Below are positions 1 to 9,044 of a stretch of 64,000 nucleotides of DNA, piece after piece (the stretch's first letter is position 1; each line of letters opens with the position of its first letter). Under the pieces are notes generated by a model. It was not told where the DNA came from. It did no database searches and saw only the letters and a program-made list of their open reading frames with translations. Source of the DNA: Streptomyces sp. TRM68367 (GTDB lineage Bacteria; Actinomycetota; Actinomycetes; Streptomycetales; Streptomycetaceae); contig NZ_JACTVI010000033.1 in assembly GCF_014495685.1 (NCBI RefSeq), positions 17,830 to 81,829 on the forward strand, written 5' to 3'. The position numbers were made by a program, and so were the translations under genes.

Positions 1-617
1 TCGATCTCGGCGAGCCGCTTCTCGGCCTTGGCCTGACGGGAGGCCAGATCGCGCTCGGACTGCTCGCGGCGCTTGGCGAGGTTCGTCTCGAAGTCCGCCG
101 CGGCCTGGGCGGCCTTGGCACGCGTCTCCTCGAAGAGGGCGTCGGCCTCCTCGCGCTTGGACTGCGCGTCCTTCTGCGCCTCGGCCCGCAGCTGCGAGGC
201 GTCGCTCTTGGCCTTCTCGACGATCCGGACGCCCTCGTCCTCCGCCTTGGCCTTGCGTTCCGTGGAGTAGGCCTCGGCGTCGTTGCGCACCTGCTGGGCG
301 GCCGACTCGGCGAGTTCGCGGTGCTGCTCGGCCGCGCGCCGCGCCTCCTCGCGCAGATCCTTCGCCTCTTCCTCGGCGAGACGGAGGATCTTCTCCACGC
401 GCGCGCCGAGGCCCGCGTACGACGGCTCGGCGTCGTTGATCTGGGCCTGGGCGTTCTGCGTTTCGAGGTGGAGCTCCTCGATGCGCTTTTCCAGAGCGGT
501 GATGCGGGCGAGAGCGCTGTCACGGTCGGAGACGAGCTTGGAGATACGTTCGTCCACCTGAGCGCGGTCGTACCCACGCCGCACAAGCTCGAAGCCGTAG
601 GGGGAAGTGTCGCTCAT
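1..617 (-). CDS. filP: FilP-type intermediate-filament-like coiled-coil protein (N-terminal part)
   Basis: The reading frame starts at 617 and runs off the left edge, so only about the first 205 residues are present. The N-terminus (MSDTSPYGFELVRRGYDRAQ) is the short DivIVA-like head seen in FilP and in proteins long misnamed cellulose-binding proteins. It is followed by a continuous Glu/Ala/Arg-rich coiled coil. FilP forms cytoplasmic filaments that give hyphae rigidity and works with Scy and DivIVA at growing tips. AGGAAC lies just upstream of the ATG. The neighbour upstream on the same strand is scy, which is the expected order. The identity rests on family memory, sequence character and neighbourhood; the C-terminus is not visible. 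Confidence 0.88.
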   Translation of the reverse strand, partial: MSDTSPYGFELVRRGYDRAQVDERISKLVSDRDSALARITALEKRIEELHLETQNAQAQINDAEPSYAGLGARVEKILRLAEEEAKDLREEARRAAEQHRELAESAAQQVRNDAEAYSTERKAKAEDEGVRIVEKAKSDASQLRAEAQKDAQSKREEADALFEETRAKAAQAAADFETNLAKRREQSERDLASRQAKAEKRLAEI

Positions 618-800
618 GGGGTTCCTGTCGAATGAGACCGGTGAGGTGATAGGTGGAATCCTAGGGGCCGAAGCGGTGTGTCATCGAGCGGATGCGTGTT
701 TGATCTGGAGAATGACACCCCTTTTGGGTGGCTGACCGCCGGACGGCTTGCCAAAGATTTGGTCAAAGGCCCCAGAAAACACCGGAACCGGTCCTCCCCG

Positions 801-3800
801 CTAGCTCTCTGACGACTTGCCACCCGAACGTGGGGCGCCGACCGTGGCGCCCGCCTTGACTCCGCCGTCCTTGTTCGGCGACGGGGCCTCAAAGGACTCC
901 AACGCCTCCAGGACGTCCTGGACACGGGAGATCTCGGCGTTGATGTCCTCGCGGCGGCGGACCAGGACCTCCAGCTCGCGCCGGCCCTCCTCGACCGTGC
1001 GCTTGGCCTCGCGGACCGCCTCGGCCTTGAGCTCCTCGGCCTCCTTGACGAGCGCCGACTTCTTCTGCTCGGCCTCCTTCAGCAGGCCCTCCGCCTTCTT
1101 GACGGCGGCGATGCGCACCTTGCCGGCCTCGGAATTGGCCTCCGAGACGATCTCCTTGGCCTTCGCCTGGGCCTTGGCGAGCTGCTCCTCGGCGGCCTTG
1201 ACGAGCGAGTCGCAGCGGTCGCCCGCCGACTTCATCGTCTCGGCGGCCTCGCGGCGGGCCCGCTCGTGCAGGTCCTCGATCTCGGTGGTGATGCGGTCGC
1301 GCAGCTCCTCGGCGCGCTCCCTGATCTGCGTGGCGTCCCGGCGGGCCCCGACCAGCAGCTCGTCCGCGTCCGTACGGGCCTTCTCCACCAGAGCGTTGCC
1401 CTCGACCGTCGCCTCGGAAACCAGCCGGTCGGCCTCCTTACGGGCCGCGCCCACCATCGTGTCGGCCTGCGACTCGGCCTCCGCGGTGGTCTTGTGCGCC
1501 TGCTGCTGCGCCTCGGTGAGCAGCTTGTCGGCCTCGGCCGTGGTCTCCGAGATGAGCTTGTCGACCTGCTCGGCCGCCTCCGAACGCCGCTTGTTGGCGT
1601 CCTTGCGGGCCTCGTCCAGCGTCCGGTCGGCCTCCTCGCGCGCGGAGGTCACCAGCCGCTCGGCCTCCTCGTCCGCCTCCGCCTTGACCCGCTCCGCATC
1701 GGAGCGCAGCCGCTCGGCGTGCTGCTGCGCGGAGCCGACCGTCTCGGCGGCCTCGGTCCGCATCCGCTCCGCGTCGCTGGTGGCGTCCCCGACGAGCTGC
1801 TCGGCCCGGGCGACCGAATCGGCCCGCACCCGCTCCGCCTCGTCGGCGGCCTCGGTCCTGACCCGCTCGGCCTCGGTGAGCGCCTCCGTACGGACCCGTT
1901 CGGCCTCCGCGGCCGTCTCCGACGTGAGCCGCTCCGCCTCGGCGGTCACCTCGGTGATGAGGGTGTCCGCCTGCGTCGCCGCGTCCGACCGGATGCGGTT
2001 GGCGTCCTCGCGAGCGTCCGCCCGGGTGCGTGAGGCGGCCTGGTCGGCCTCGGCGAGCTTGTCCGAGGCCTCCGTACGCACCCGCTGGGCGTGCTCGGAG
2101 ACGTCCGCCCGGATCCGCTCGGCCTCCGCGACCGCCTCGGACACCGTGCGCTCCGCGAGCACCTCGGCGGCCTCGGCCTCCTCCCGCGCCTCACGCCGCA
2201 GGCGGCCCGCGTCCTCGCCGGCCCGCTCCCGCTCGGCGTAGGCGTCGGCGCGGACCCGGTCCGCCTCCTCCTGGGCCTCCTGCCGCATACGCTCCGCCGC
2301 GTGCTCGGCGGCCGAGCGCAGCCCGGTGATCTCCTCCTGGGCCTGCTCGTGCAGCCCGGCCACCGAGTCCCGCACCTGCTGGGCGTGCTGCTCGGCGGCG
2401 GACACCATCTCCGTGGCGCGCCGGTCGGCCTCCTCGACCAGCCGCACCGCCTCGGCCTGCGCCTCCTCCACGCGCGTGCGTGCGGCGGCCAGCAGCTCCT
2501 CGCTCTGCTCGCGGGCCCGGTCGCGCTCCTGGTCGGCCTCCTGCCGGGCGGCGCCGAGGACTTCCTCGGCCTCGCGGCGGCGCCGGGCGGCCTCCTCCTG
2601 GGCGGCGGCCAGCGTCTCCGAGGCCTCCGTGCCGAGCCGCTCGGCGGCAGCCTGCGCCTCCGCGCGCACCCGGTCCGCGCTGTCCTGCGCCTCCGCCTTC
2701 AGCCGCTCCGCCTCGGACGCGGCCTCCGAGCGCAGCCGTACGGCGTAGGCCTCGCCCTCCGCGCGGGAGGCGGACGCGTCCGACGCCGCCTCGTTGCGCA
2801 GCCGCTCGGCCTCCTCCTCGGCCTGCTGCTGGAGCGTACGGATCCGCTCGGCCGCCTCGTTGCGCAGCCGCTCGGCCTCCTCGGCGGCCTCGCGGCGGAT
2901 CCGCGAGGCCTCCTCACGGGCGTCGGCGAGCGCCTGCTCGGCGGACGCGAGCCGCTCCTCGGCCTCCGTGTGCAGCCGGGTCAGCTCCTCGGCGGCCTTC
3001 GCCTGCCTGGCCTCGACCGCGCGCTCGGTCTCCTCGCGCAGCTCGCGCGCGGCCCGCTCGGCGTCGGCCACGAGGGCCTCGGCCTCCTCGGCGGCCTCCT
3101 CGCGGTGCCGCTCGGCCTCCGCGCGGGTGCGCTGGAGGGTCTCCTCGGCCTGCCGGCGCAGCGTCGTCGCGCGCTCGATGGCCTCGGTACGGACCTTCTC
3201 GCTGTCCGTCTGGGCGGTCGTGCGCAGCTCGTCCGCGTCCGCCTTCGCCTTGGCGAGCAGCTCCTCGGCGGACCCGGCCGCCTCCTCGATCTGCGCCACG
3301 GCCTCCTTGCGGGCCTCGGCGCGGATCTTCTCGCCCTCGGCGACCGCGTCGGCGCGCAGCTGCTCGGCCTCGCCGCGCAGCCGGCGGGCCTCCTCCTGCA
3401 GCTCGACCGTCTTGGCGCGGTACTCCTTGGTGTCATCCTTCGCCGCGCCCTTGAGCTGCTCGGCGATGTCGTGCGCCTCGGCGCGCAGCCGGTCCGCCTC
3501 GGCCTCGGCCTCCGTGCGGATCCGCTCCGCCTCCTCGGCCGCGGCCTTGGTGGTCTGCTTGGCTTTCTCCTGCGCCTTGTTGAGGACGTCCTCGGCGGTC
3601 TTGGCCGCCTTGGACAGGGCGGTCGCGCTCTCCTCGGCGGTGATCGTACGGGCCTTCTCCTCGGCCTCCGCGACGATCTTCTCGGCCTCGGCGCGGGCGT
3701 CCGCGACCAGCTGCTCGGCCTCGGACTTGGTGGACTCGGCGTCCTTGGTGGCCTCCTCGACCAGCCGGGCGACCTGCTCCTTCGCCGTACGCGTGCGCTG

Positions 3801-4715
3801 TTCGTTGGCCGACTCGGCGCTCGACAGGGCCTTGGCGGCGGACTCCTTGGCCTCGGCGACCAGCTTCTCGGCCTCCGACTGCGCCTTGCGCAGCGCCTCC
3901 TCGGCCTCCGTCATGCGCCGCTCGGCGGCCTTGCTCAGCTCCTGAGCCTCGCGGCGCGCGGACTCCGACTCGGTGGCCGTGGAGGTGCGCAGCTGCTCGG
4001 CGTGGTCGGTGGCCTCCTGCGCCTGCGTGGAGGCGGCGTTCAGCAGCCGCTCGGCGTCCGTGCGGGCCCGGCGCAGGATCTGCTCGGCCTCCGTACGTGC
4101 CGACTCGGCCTCGCTCTGCAGCCGCTGCCGGGCCTCCGCGGTCAGCCGCTCCGCCTCGGCGCGGGCGGTGGCCATCGCCTGCTCGGCCTCGGCGCGGGAC
4201 TCCTCCAGCAGGCGGCGGGCCTGCTGCTCGGAGCGGGAGCGCAGCTGCTCCGCCCAGGCCACGTTCTCGTTGACGTGCGACTCGACGGTCTGCCGGCGCT
4301 CGGCCAGCTCCTGGTCGAGCTGCTGGCGGCGCGTCACCGCCTCCTGGTGCAGTTCCGACTGGAGCCGGGCCGCCTGCTCTGCGTGCTCCTGGAGGATGCG
4401 CTGGGTCTGGGCGCGGGCGTTGCTCAGTTCGCGCTCGGCGTCGGCGCGGATCTGGTCCGCCTGCATCTGCGCGTTGCGCAGCAACTGCTCGGTCTGGTAG
4501 CCGAGGTCGCCGCCGTCGAAGGCGGGCCGGGACATGATGGTGCGGCGCGCCTCGTGCAGCTTGGCGCGCAGCACCTCGACCTGGTAGCCGAGGTCCTCGG
4601 CATGCTGGATCGCCTTTTCCCGCTCGGTCTTCAGCCGCTTCATCTCGGCCTCGAACCGAGAGAGGTGGTCGACGTCAGCCGCCGGCTCTCGCTCCTGGCT
4701 CTCGTAGCCCCGCAC
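801..4715 (-). CDS. scy: Scy polarity coiled-coil scaffold protein
   Basis: This gene encodes about 1304 residues, almost entirely coiled coil, rich in Ala, Glu and Arg with recurring units such as AEAERLR. Scy is the tip-organising scaffold of Streptomyces hyphae; it recruits DivIVA and FilP and is about 1.3 kb residues long in S. coelicolor. An N-terminal segment with regular heptads precedes a much longer part with a long-period repeat. I chose the GTG at 4715 (protein VRGYESQEREP), which matches my recollection of the family; an in-frame ATG at 4757 would add 14 residues. filP follows 183 bp downstream. Large antisense open frames here are by-products of the repetitive GC-rich code. Confidence 0.9.
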   Translation of the reverse strand: MRGYESQEREPAADVDHLSRFEAEMKRLKTEREKAIQHAEDLGYQVEVLRAKLHEARRTIMSRPAFDGGDLGYQTEQLLRNAQMQADQIRADAERELSNARAQTQRILQEHAEQAARLQSELHQEAVTRRQQLDQELAERRQTVESHVNENVAWAEQLRSRSEQQARRLLEESRAEAEQAMATARAEAERLTAEARQRLQSEAESARTEAEQILRRARTDAERLLNAASTQAQEATDHAEQLRTSTATESESARREAQELSKAAERRMTEAEEALRKAQSEAEKLVAEAKESAAKALSSAESANEQRTRTAKEQVARLVEEATKDAESTKSEAEQLVADARAEAEKIVAEAEEKARTITAEESATALSKAAKTAEDVLNKAQEKAKQTTKAAAEEAERIRTEAEAEADRLRAEAHDIAEQLKGAAKDDTKEYRAKTVELQEEARRLRGEAEQLRADAVAEGEKIRAEARKEAVAQIEEAAGSAEELLAKAKADADELRTTAQTDSEKVRTEAIERATTLRRQAEETLQRTRAEAERHREEAAEEAEALVADAERAARELREETERAVEARQAKAAEELTRLHTEAEERLASAEQALADAREEASRIRREAAEEAERLRNEAAERIRTLQQQAEEEAERLRNEAASDASASRAEGEAYAVRLRSEAASEAERLKAEAQDSADRVRAEAQAAAERLGTEASETLAAAQEEAARRRREAEEVLGAARQEADQERDRAREQSEELLAAARTRVEEAQAEAVRLVEEADRRATEMVSAAEQHAQQVRDSVAGLHEQAQEEITGLRSAAEHAAERMRQEAQEEADRVRADAYAERERAGEDAGRLRREAREEAEAAEVLAERTVSEAVAEAERIRADVSEHAQRVRTEASDKLAEADQAASRTRADAREDANRIRSDAATQADTLITEVTAEAERLTSETAAEAERVRTEALTEAERVRTEAADEAERVRADSVARAEQLVGDATSDAERMRTEAAETVGSAQQHAERLRSDAERVKAEADEEAERLVTSAREEADRTLDEARKDANKRRSEAAEQVDKLISETTAEADKLLTEAQQQAHKTTAEAESQADTMVGAARKEADRLVSEATVEGNALVEKARTDADELLVGARRDATQIRERAEELRDRITTEIEDLHERARREAAETMKSAGDRCDSLVKAAEEQLAKAQAKAKEIVSEANSEAGKVRIAAVKKAEGLLKEAEQKKSALVKEAEELKAEAVREAKRTVEEGRRELEVLVRRREDINAEISRVQDVLEALESFEAPSPNKDGGVKAGATVGAPRSGGKSSES

Positions 4716-4948
4716 TGCGCGGTCCCATCCGTCCCCTGGTCGCAAGTCTCTCCACACGAGCTCCGTCCATCCGCCGAACGGGGCCCCCGGGGAATGGTGT
4801 CAGATCAACGGCGGAGCATGGGCTGCTGCCCCGGCGCACGTCCCCCTAAACCGGACCCCGGACAGGTCCCGCCTTATCCGGGCAGGACCTCGGTCACCCT
4901 GGCTGAGCGGCGACCGAACCCAACCCTACCGGCCCTTATGTACGGCGG

Positions 4949-5389
4949 TCAGTGCTCAGGTGACTCAACAGGCGCAGAAGTGACCAGTTCTGTCAGTACG
5001 CCATGGCAGTCCTTCGGATGCAGGAATGTGATCCGTGACCCCATGGAACCGCGTCGCGGCTCCTCGTACAGCACGCGTACGCCCTTGTCCCTGATGCCGG
5101 CCGATTCGGCGTCGACGTCCGCCGTACCGAACGCGATGTGGTGCACGCCCTCGCCGTTCTTCGCGAGCCACTTGGCGACCGTGGAGTCCTCGCGGACCGG
5201 TTCCAGCAGCTGGAGGTACGACGAGCCGCCGTCCGACGTATCGTTGATCTTGAGCATGGCCTCGCGCACGCCCTGCTCCTCGTTGACCTCGGTGTGGAAC
5301 ACCTCGAAGCCGTAGGTGGCCCGGTAGAACTCGACGGTCGCGTCGAGGTCATGACAGGCGATTCCGATGTGGTCGATTCGCGTCAGCAT
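4949..5389 (-). CDS. mce: Methylmalonyl-CoA epimerase
   Basis: The 146-residue product has the vicinal-oxygen-chelate fold. It should interconvert (2R)- and (2S)-methylmalonyl-CoA in propionyl-CoA and B12-mutase metabolism and in supply of polyketide extender units. The metal ligands expected for the family are visible as H7, Q60, H84 and E134. The start MLTRIDHIGIACHDLD is the usual one and the length is normal. It is divergent from the thiolase gene with 149 bp between, and close to meaB, the B12-mutase chaperone, which fits this pathway. Confidence 0.93.
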   Translation of the reverse strand: MLTRIDHIGIACHDLDATVEFYRATYGFEVFHTEVNEEQGVREAMLKINDTSDGGSSYLQLLEPVREDSTVAKWLAKNGEGVHHIAFGTADVDAESAGIRDKGVRVLYEEPRRGSMGSRITFLHPKDCHGVLTELVTSAPVESPEH

Positions 5390-5538
5390 GGAATCAGTGC
5401 AGCGCTGATGAGGTGGTTACGCAACGTGCGCGCGATCACACCGACAGCCCGGTGACGGCACGGAGTGCCACTCAGTACATTCGAAGTAAACCCTCGTTCA
5501 CTCCTCGGCTGTGCAGGCCGGTAAGGGGATTGCAGCTC

Positions 5539-6762
5539 ATGTCTTCAGGAACCTCTGGAACTTCCGGGACGAACGGCACGACGTCCGTGATCGTCGCGGG
5601 TGCCCGTACCCCGATGGGGCGGTTGCTCGGCTCGCTGAAGTCCTTCTCCGGAGCCGACCTCGGCGGCTTCGCGATCAAGGCCGCCCTCGACCGTGCGGGG
5701 GTCGGTGGCGACCAGGTGCAGTACGTGATCATGGGTCAGGTGCTGCAGGCCGGGGCAGGGCAGATCCCGGCGCGGCAGGCCGCGGTCAAGGCCGGGATCC
5801 CGATGAGCATCCCGGCGCTCACCGTCAACAAGGTGTGCCTGTCCGGTCTGGACGCGATCGCGCTGGCGGACCAGCTGATCCGGGCCGGCGAGTTCGACGT
5901 GATCGTCGCCGGTGGGCAGGAGTCGATGACGAACGCCCCGCATCTGCTTCCGAAGTCCCGCTCGGGATTCAAGTACGGCGCGGTCGAGATGCTCGACGCC
6001 ATGGCGTACGACGGGCTGACCGACCCCTTCGAGAACATCGCCATGGGCGCGTCCACGGAGAAGCACAACACGCGGCTGGGGATCCGGCGCGAGGAGCAGG
6101 ATGCCGTGGCCGCGCTGTCGCACCAGCGGGCGGCGGCGGCCCAGAAGAACGGGATCTTCGAGGCCGAGATCACGCCGGTGGAGATTCCGCAGCGAAAGGG
6201 TGACCCGGTACTGGTGAGCCAGGACGAGGGGATCCGCGGCGACACGACCGCGGAGTCCCTGGGCAGGCTGCGGCCGGCGTTCGCCGAGGACGGCACGATC
6301 ACGGCCGGGTCCTCCTCGCAGATCTCGGACGGTGCGGCGGCCGTGGTCGTGATGAGCAAGGCCAAGGCGCAGGAGCTGGGCCTGGAGTGGATCGCGGAGA
6401 TCGGCGCGCACGGGAACGTTGCGGGGCCGGACAACTCGCTGCACTCCCAGCCCTCGAACGCGATCCTGCACGCGCTGAAGAAGGAGGGGCTCGACGTCTC
6501 CGACCTCGACCTCGTCGAGATCAACGAGGCGTTCGCCGCGGTGGCCGTGCAGTCAATGAAGGACCTCGGCGTGTCCACAGAAAAGGTGAACGTCAACGGC
6601 GGTGCCATTGCTCTCGGTCACCCGATCGGGATGTCCGGGGCGCGGCTCGTACTGCATCTCGCGCTGGAGCTGAAGCGGCGCGGTGGCGGTGTCGGGGCGG
6701 CGGCGCTGTGCGGTGGCGGTGGCCAGGGTGACGCGCTGGTCGTGCGGGTACCCAAGGCGTAG
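5539..6762 (+). CDS. Acetyl-CoA C-acetyltransferase (thiolase)
   Basis: This is a 407-residue biosynthetic-type thiolase that condenses or cleaves acetoacetyl-CoA. The nucleophile is C100 in NKVCLSGLDAI, with H361 in ALGHPIGMSGAR and the second catalytic Cys C391 in ALCGGGGQGDAL. I chose the ATG at 5539, preceded by AAGGGG. The frame is open further upstream but that part has no family similarity. The first 15 residues are a Gly/Ser/Thr-rich leader (SSGTSGTSGTNG), slightly longer than in most thiolases. meaB follows 45 bp downstream, so the two are probably co-transcribed. Confidence 0.92.
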   Translation: MSSGTSGTSGTNGTTSVIVAGARTPMGRLLGSLKSFSGADLGGFAIKAALDRAGVGGDQVQYVIMGQVLQAGAGQIPARQAAVKAGIPMSIPALTVNKVCLSGLDAIALADQLIRAGEFDVIVAGGQESMTNAPHLLPKSRSGFKYGAVEMLDAMAYDGLTDPFENIAMGASTEKHNTRLGIRREEQDAVAALSHQRAAAAQKNGIFEAEITPVEIPQRKGDPVLVSQDEGIRGDTTAESLGRLRPAFAEDGTITAGSSSQISDGAAAVVVMSKAKAQELGLEWIAEIGAHGNVAGPDNSLHSQPSNAILHALKKEGLDVSDLDLVEINEAFAAVAVQSMKDLGVSTEKVNVNGGAIALGHPIGMSGARLVLHLALELKRRGGGVGAAALCGGGGQGDALVVRVPKA

Positions 6763-6807
6763 CGGTTCGCCTGTCCGCGCTGGTCTCTTCTCGTGAACGG
6801 AGCTGTG

Positions 6808-7764
6808 ATGCAGGACGTCTCCACGCTGGTGGCCCAGGCCAGGAAGGGGCGGCCGCGGGCCGTGGCCCGGCTGATCTCGCTGGTGGAGGGGGCGTCCCCG
6901 CAGCTGAGGGAGGTCATGGCGGCGCTGGCGCCGCTGACCGGCGGGGCGTACGTGGTGGGGCTGACCGGGTCGCCCGGGGTCGGCAAGTCGACGTCGACCT
7001 CGGCGCTGGTGACGGCGTACCGCAAGCAGGGCAGGCGGGTCGGGGTGCTGGCGGTGGATCCGTCGTCGCCGTTCTCCGGGGGCGCGCTGCTCGGTGACCG
7101 GGTCCGGATGTCGGAGCACGCGTCGGATCCCGGTGTCTACATCCGCTCCATGGCGACGCGAGGCCACCTCGGGGGTCTGGCCTGGGCCGCCCCGCAGGCC
7201 ATCCGCGTGCTGGACGCGGCGGGCTGTGACGTGATCCTGGTCGAGACGGTGGGCGTGGGCCAGTCGGAGGTGGAGATCGCGTCGCAGGCGGACACGTCGG
7301 TGGTGCTGCTGGCGCCGGGGATGGGTGACGGGATCCAGGCGGCGAAGGCCGGGATCCTGGAGATCGGGGACGTCTACGTCGTCAACAAGGCCGACCGGGA
7401 CGGCGCCGACGCGACGGCCCGCGAGCTGAACCACATGCTGGGCCTGGGCGAGTCCCGGGCGCCGGGTGACTGGCGTCCGCCGATCGTGAAGACGGTCGCT
7501 TCCCGGGGTGAGGGTGTCGACGAGGTGGTGGAGGCCCTGGAGAAGCACCGGGCCTGGATGGAGGAGCGGGGCGTCCTCACGGAACGCCGCCTGACCCGGG
7601 CCGCCCACGAGGTCGAAACCATCGCGGTCACCGCCCTTCGCGAACGCATCGGCGACCTCCACGGCGACCGCCGCCTCAGCGCCCTCGCGGAACGCATCGT
7701 CACCGGTGACCTGGACCCGTACCGTGCGGCGGACGAACTGGTTACCGGGTTGACGCGCGGCTGA
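6808..7764 (+). CDS. meaB: MeaB-type G-protein chaperone of B12-dependent mutase
   Basis: This is a 318-residue P-loop GTPase of the MeaB/ArgK family. It protects and reloads adenosylcobalamin in methylmalonyl-CoA mutase-type enzymes. Walker A is GSPGVGKS at residues 54-61. Other G-protein motifs are AVDPSSPFSGGALLGDR, VETVGVGQSEVE and the base-specificity motif NKAD. The ATG at 6808 has CGGAG five bases upstream; an in-frame GTG at 6793 is the alternative start. The epimerase gene is nearby and IcmA, a mutase subunit, lies at 25326. Confidence 0.92.
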   Translation: MQDVSTLVAQARKGRPRAVARLISLVEGASPQLREVMAALAPLTGGAYVVGLTGSPGVGKSTSTSALVTAYRKQGRRVGVLAVDPSSPFSGGALLGDRVRMSEHASDPGVYIRSMATRGHLGGLAWAAPQAIRVLDAAGCDVILVETVGVGQSEVEIASQADTSVVLLAPGMGDGIQAAKAGILEIGDVYVVNKADRDGADATARELNHMLGLGESRAPGDWRPPIVKTVASRGEGVDEVVEALEKHRAWMEERGVLTERRLTRAAHEVETIAVTALRERIGDLHGDRRLSALAERIVTGDLDPYRAADELVTGLTRG

Positions 7765-7872
7765 GCTGCTCGGGGGTCGCCGGGTGCGGGTTGTGGGGTA
7801 CGCCTGCGGCGGCCTGCGCCGGCTCCGGTGGGGGTGCGCGTGGCAGGCGCTTCTCGGCGCCGGTCGGCATCT

Positions 7873-7943
7873 CTCAGCCCGTCCGGCGTTCGAGGACGAG
7901 GCCGTTCAGGCCGAAGCGGGGTCTTGGGGGTGCAGCCCCCAGC
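7873..7943. repeat. Dispersed Streptomyces intergenic repeat with GGGGG/CCCCC hairpin
   Basis: The stretch contains CTCAGCCCGTCCGGCGTTCG, then GAGGACGAGGCCGTTCAGGC, and ends in a GC hairpin (CTTGGGGG and GCCCCCAG arms). I recognise this as a family of short repeats scattered through many Streptomyces intergenic regions. It sits between convergent meaB and the PepSY gene, where it could end transcription from both sides. The rest of 7765-8009 shows nothing else. Confidence 0.55.
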
Positions 7944-8009
7944 ACCACGCCCGCCCCCACCGAGCCGCGCCCGACAACGTCGCCCGGCGCCTGGCGATCC
8001 GCCGTTTCG

Positions 8010-8702
8010 TCAGTCGTCGTCGTCCGGGCGGTCCGCCGTGACCTTGCCGGAGTCCAGGTCGACGTTCCGGTCCTGGCCGGCCTTGCCGGGCGTGTGCGTC
8101 TCCACGTCCCACGCCATCGCGCCGCCGTCCTCGTCGAGGTCCACCGACGTCACCGTGCCCTTGCCGACCGCCGCCCGCGCGGCCTCCTCGGCCGTCACCG
8201 ACGTACCCTTCAGCGCGGCCCGCACCTCGGCGGTGTCGTCCTCGCGCTCGCTGTGGGAGCCGAGGACCTTCCCGCCGGCGGGGTCGACACGAACGCTGTG
8301 CCAGGTGTCGTCACCGCCGAGGACGTCGACGTTCCACATGACCGGACCGTCGTCCTCGTCGTCCAGGTCTGCGGAGACGGCGGTCCCCGCGGTGTGCTTC
8401 AGCGCGGCGGCGATGGCCTCCGGCGCGGTCACGTCCACGGAGCCCGCACGCGCGGCCTCGGCATCGTCGCCCCGTATGCCGTCGTCGTCCCGGTCGTCCC
8501 GGTCGTCCTGGCCGTGCCGGTCGTGCCGGTCATCCGCGTCGTCCCGCGCCCCGTCGTCGTCCCGTACGCCGTCCGACAGCCGCACGTCCGTCTGATGCGC
8601 CGGACTGCCACCGTCGTCGCCCGTGACCGCGAGGGCCGTGGCCGTACCGCCTCCGATGAGGGCGGACGCCGTGACGGCGGCGATCACGATGTTGCGCTTC
8701 AT
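8010..8702 (-). CDS. Secreted PepSY-domain protein
   Basis: The 230-residue product begins with a signal peptide (basic MKRN, then a hydrophobic stretch to about residue 26). A very Asp/Arg-rich linker (roughly residues 44-80) follows, and then two PepSY-type units (about 88-150 and 155-225). PepSY domains are extracytoplasmic and often sit beside two-component systems or protease genes; their biochemical role is unclear. It is divergent from the decayed response regulator, so it probably belonged to that signalling locus. No lesion is visible here, unlike its neighbours. Confidence 0.82.
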   Translation of the reverse strand: MKRNIVIAAVTASALIGGGTATALAVTGDDGGSPAHQTDVRLSDGVRDDDGARDDADDRHDRHGQDDRDDRDDDGIRGDDAEAARAGSVDVTAPEAIAAALKHTAGTAVSADLDDEDDGPVMWNVDVLGGDDTWHSVRVDPAGGKVLGSHSEREDDTAEVRAALKGTSVTAEEAARAAVGKGTVTSVDLDEDGGAMAWDVETHTPGKAGQDRNVDLDSGKVTADRPDDDD

Positions 8703-8765
8703 GCGGGTTCCTCCCGAGTCGCTTCGTTTTCGGCGCCTTCAATCTGGCCGACCGACGCTGAGCGG

Positions 8766-9044
8766 AATGGGGAACTGAAGGTCGACACCGCTGCTCGGCG
8801 GGTTTTTCTCGGTGAGGAGGAAGTGACCCTCACCGCCAAGGAGTTCGCCGTTCTGGCGCACCTGGTGCTGCGGGCCGGTGAGGTGGTGTCCAAGTCCGAC
8901 ATCCTGGAGCATGTCTGGGACTTCGCCTATGAAGGCGATCCGAACATCGTCGAGGTGTACGTCAGTACCCTGCGGCGCAAGTTGCGCGCCGAGCTCATCC
9001 GGACCGTGCGCGGCGCCGGCTACCGGCTGGAGACGGGGAGATGA
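8766..9044 (+). pseudogene. Response regulator remnant: OmpR/PhoB DNA-binding domain only
   Basis: Only the C-terminal winged helix remains, running from GELKVDTAARRVFLG to the normal end GAGYRLETGR. The recognition helix and wing motif VEVYVSTLRRKLR are intact. The whole receiver domain (about 120 residues with the phospho-acceptor Asp) is missing. The upstream sequence to 8703 is not related to a receiver and has no convincing start. The end overlaps the kinase start at 9041 in the way typical of an intact operon. I read this as a deletion derivative, not a natural single-domain regulator, because the kinase gene is also broken. Confidence 0.8.

Noticed and set aside
2091..5315. A 1074-residue + strand open frame antisense to scy
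   Set aside because: Its Leu/Gly/Arg-rich translation is a mirror of the Ala/Glu/Arg repeat code of scy; no family features and no ribosome site.
7791..8769. Upstream part of the long + frame ending in the response-regulator remnant as a missing receiver domain
   Set aside because: Its translation is Arg/Val/Pro-rich antisense of the PepSY gene, with no receiver motifs, so the receiver is truly absent.
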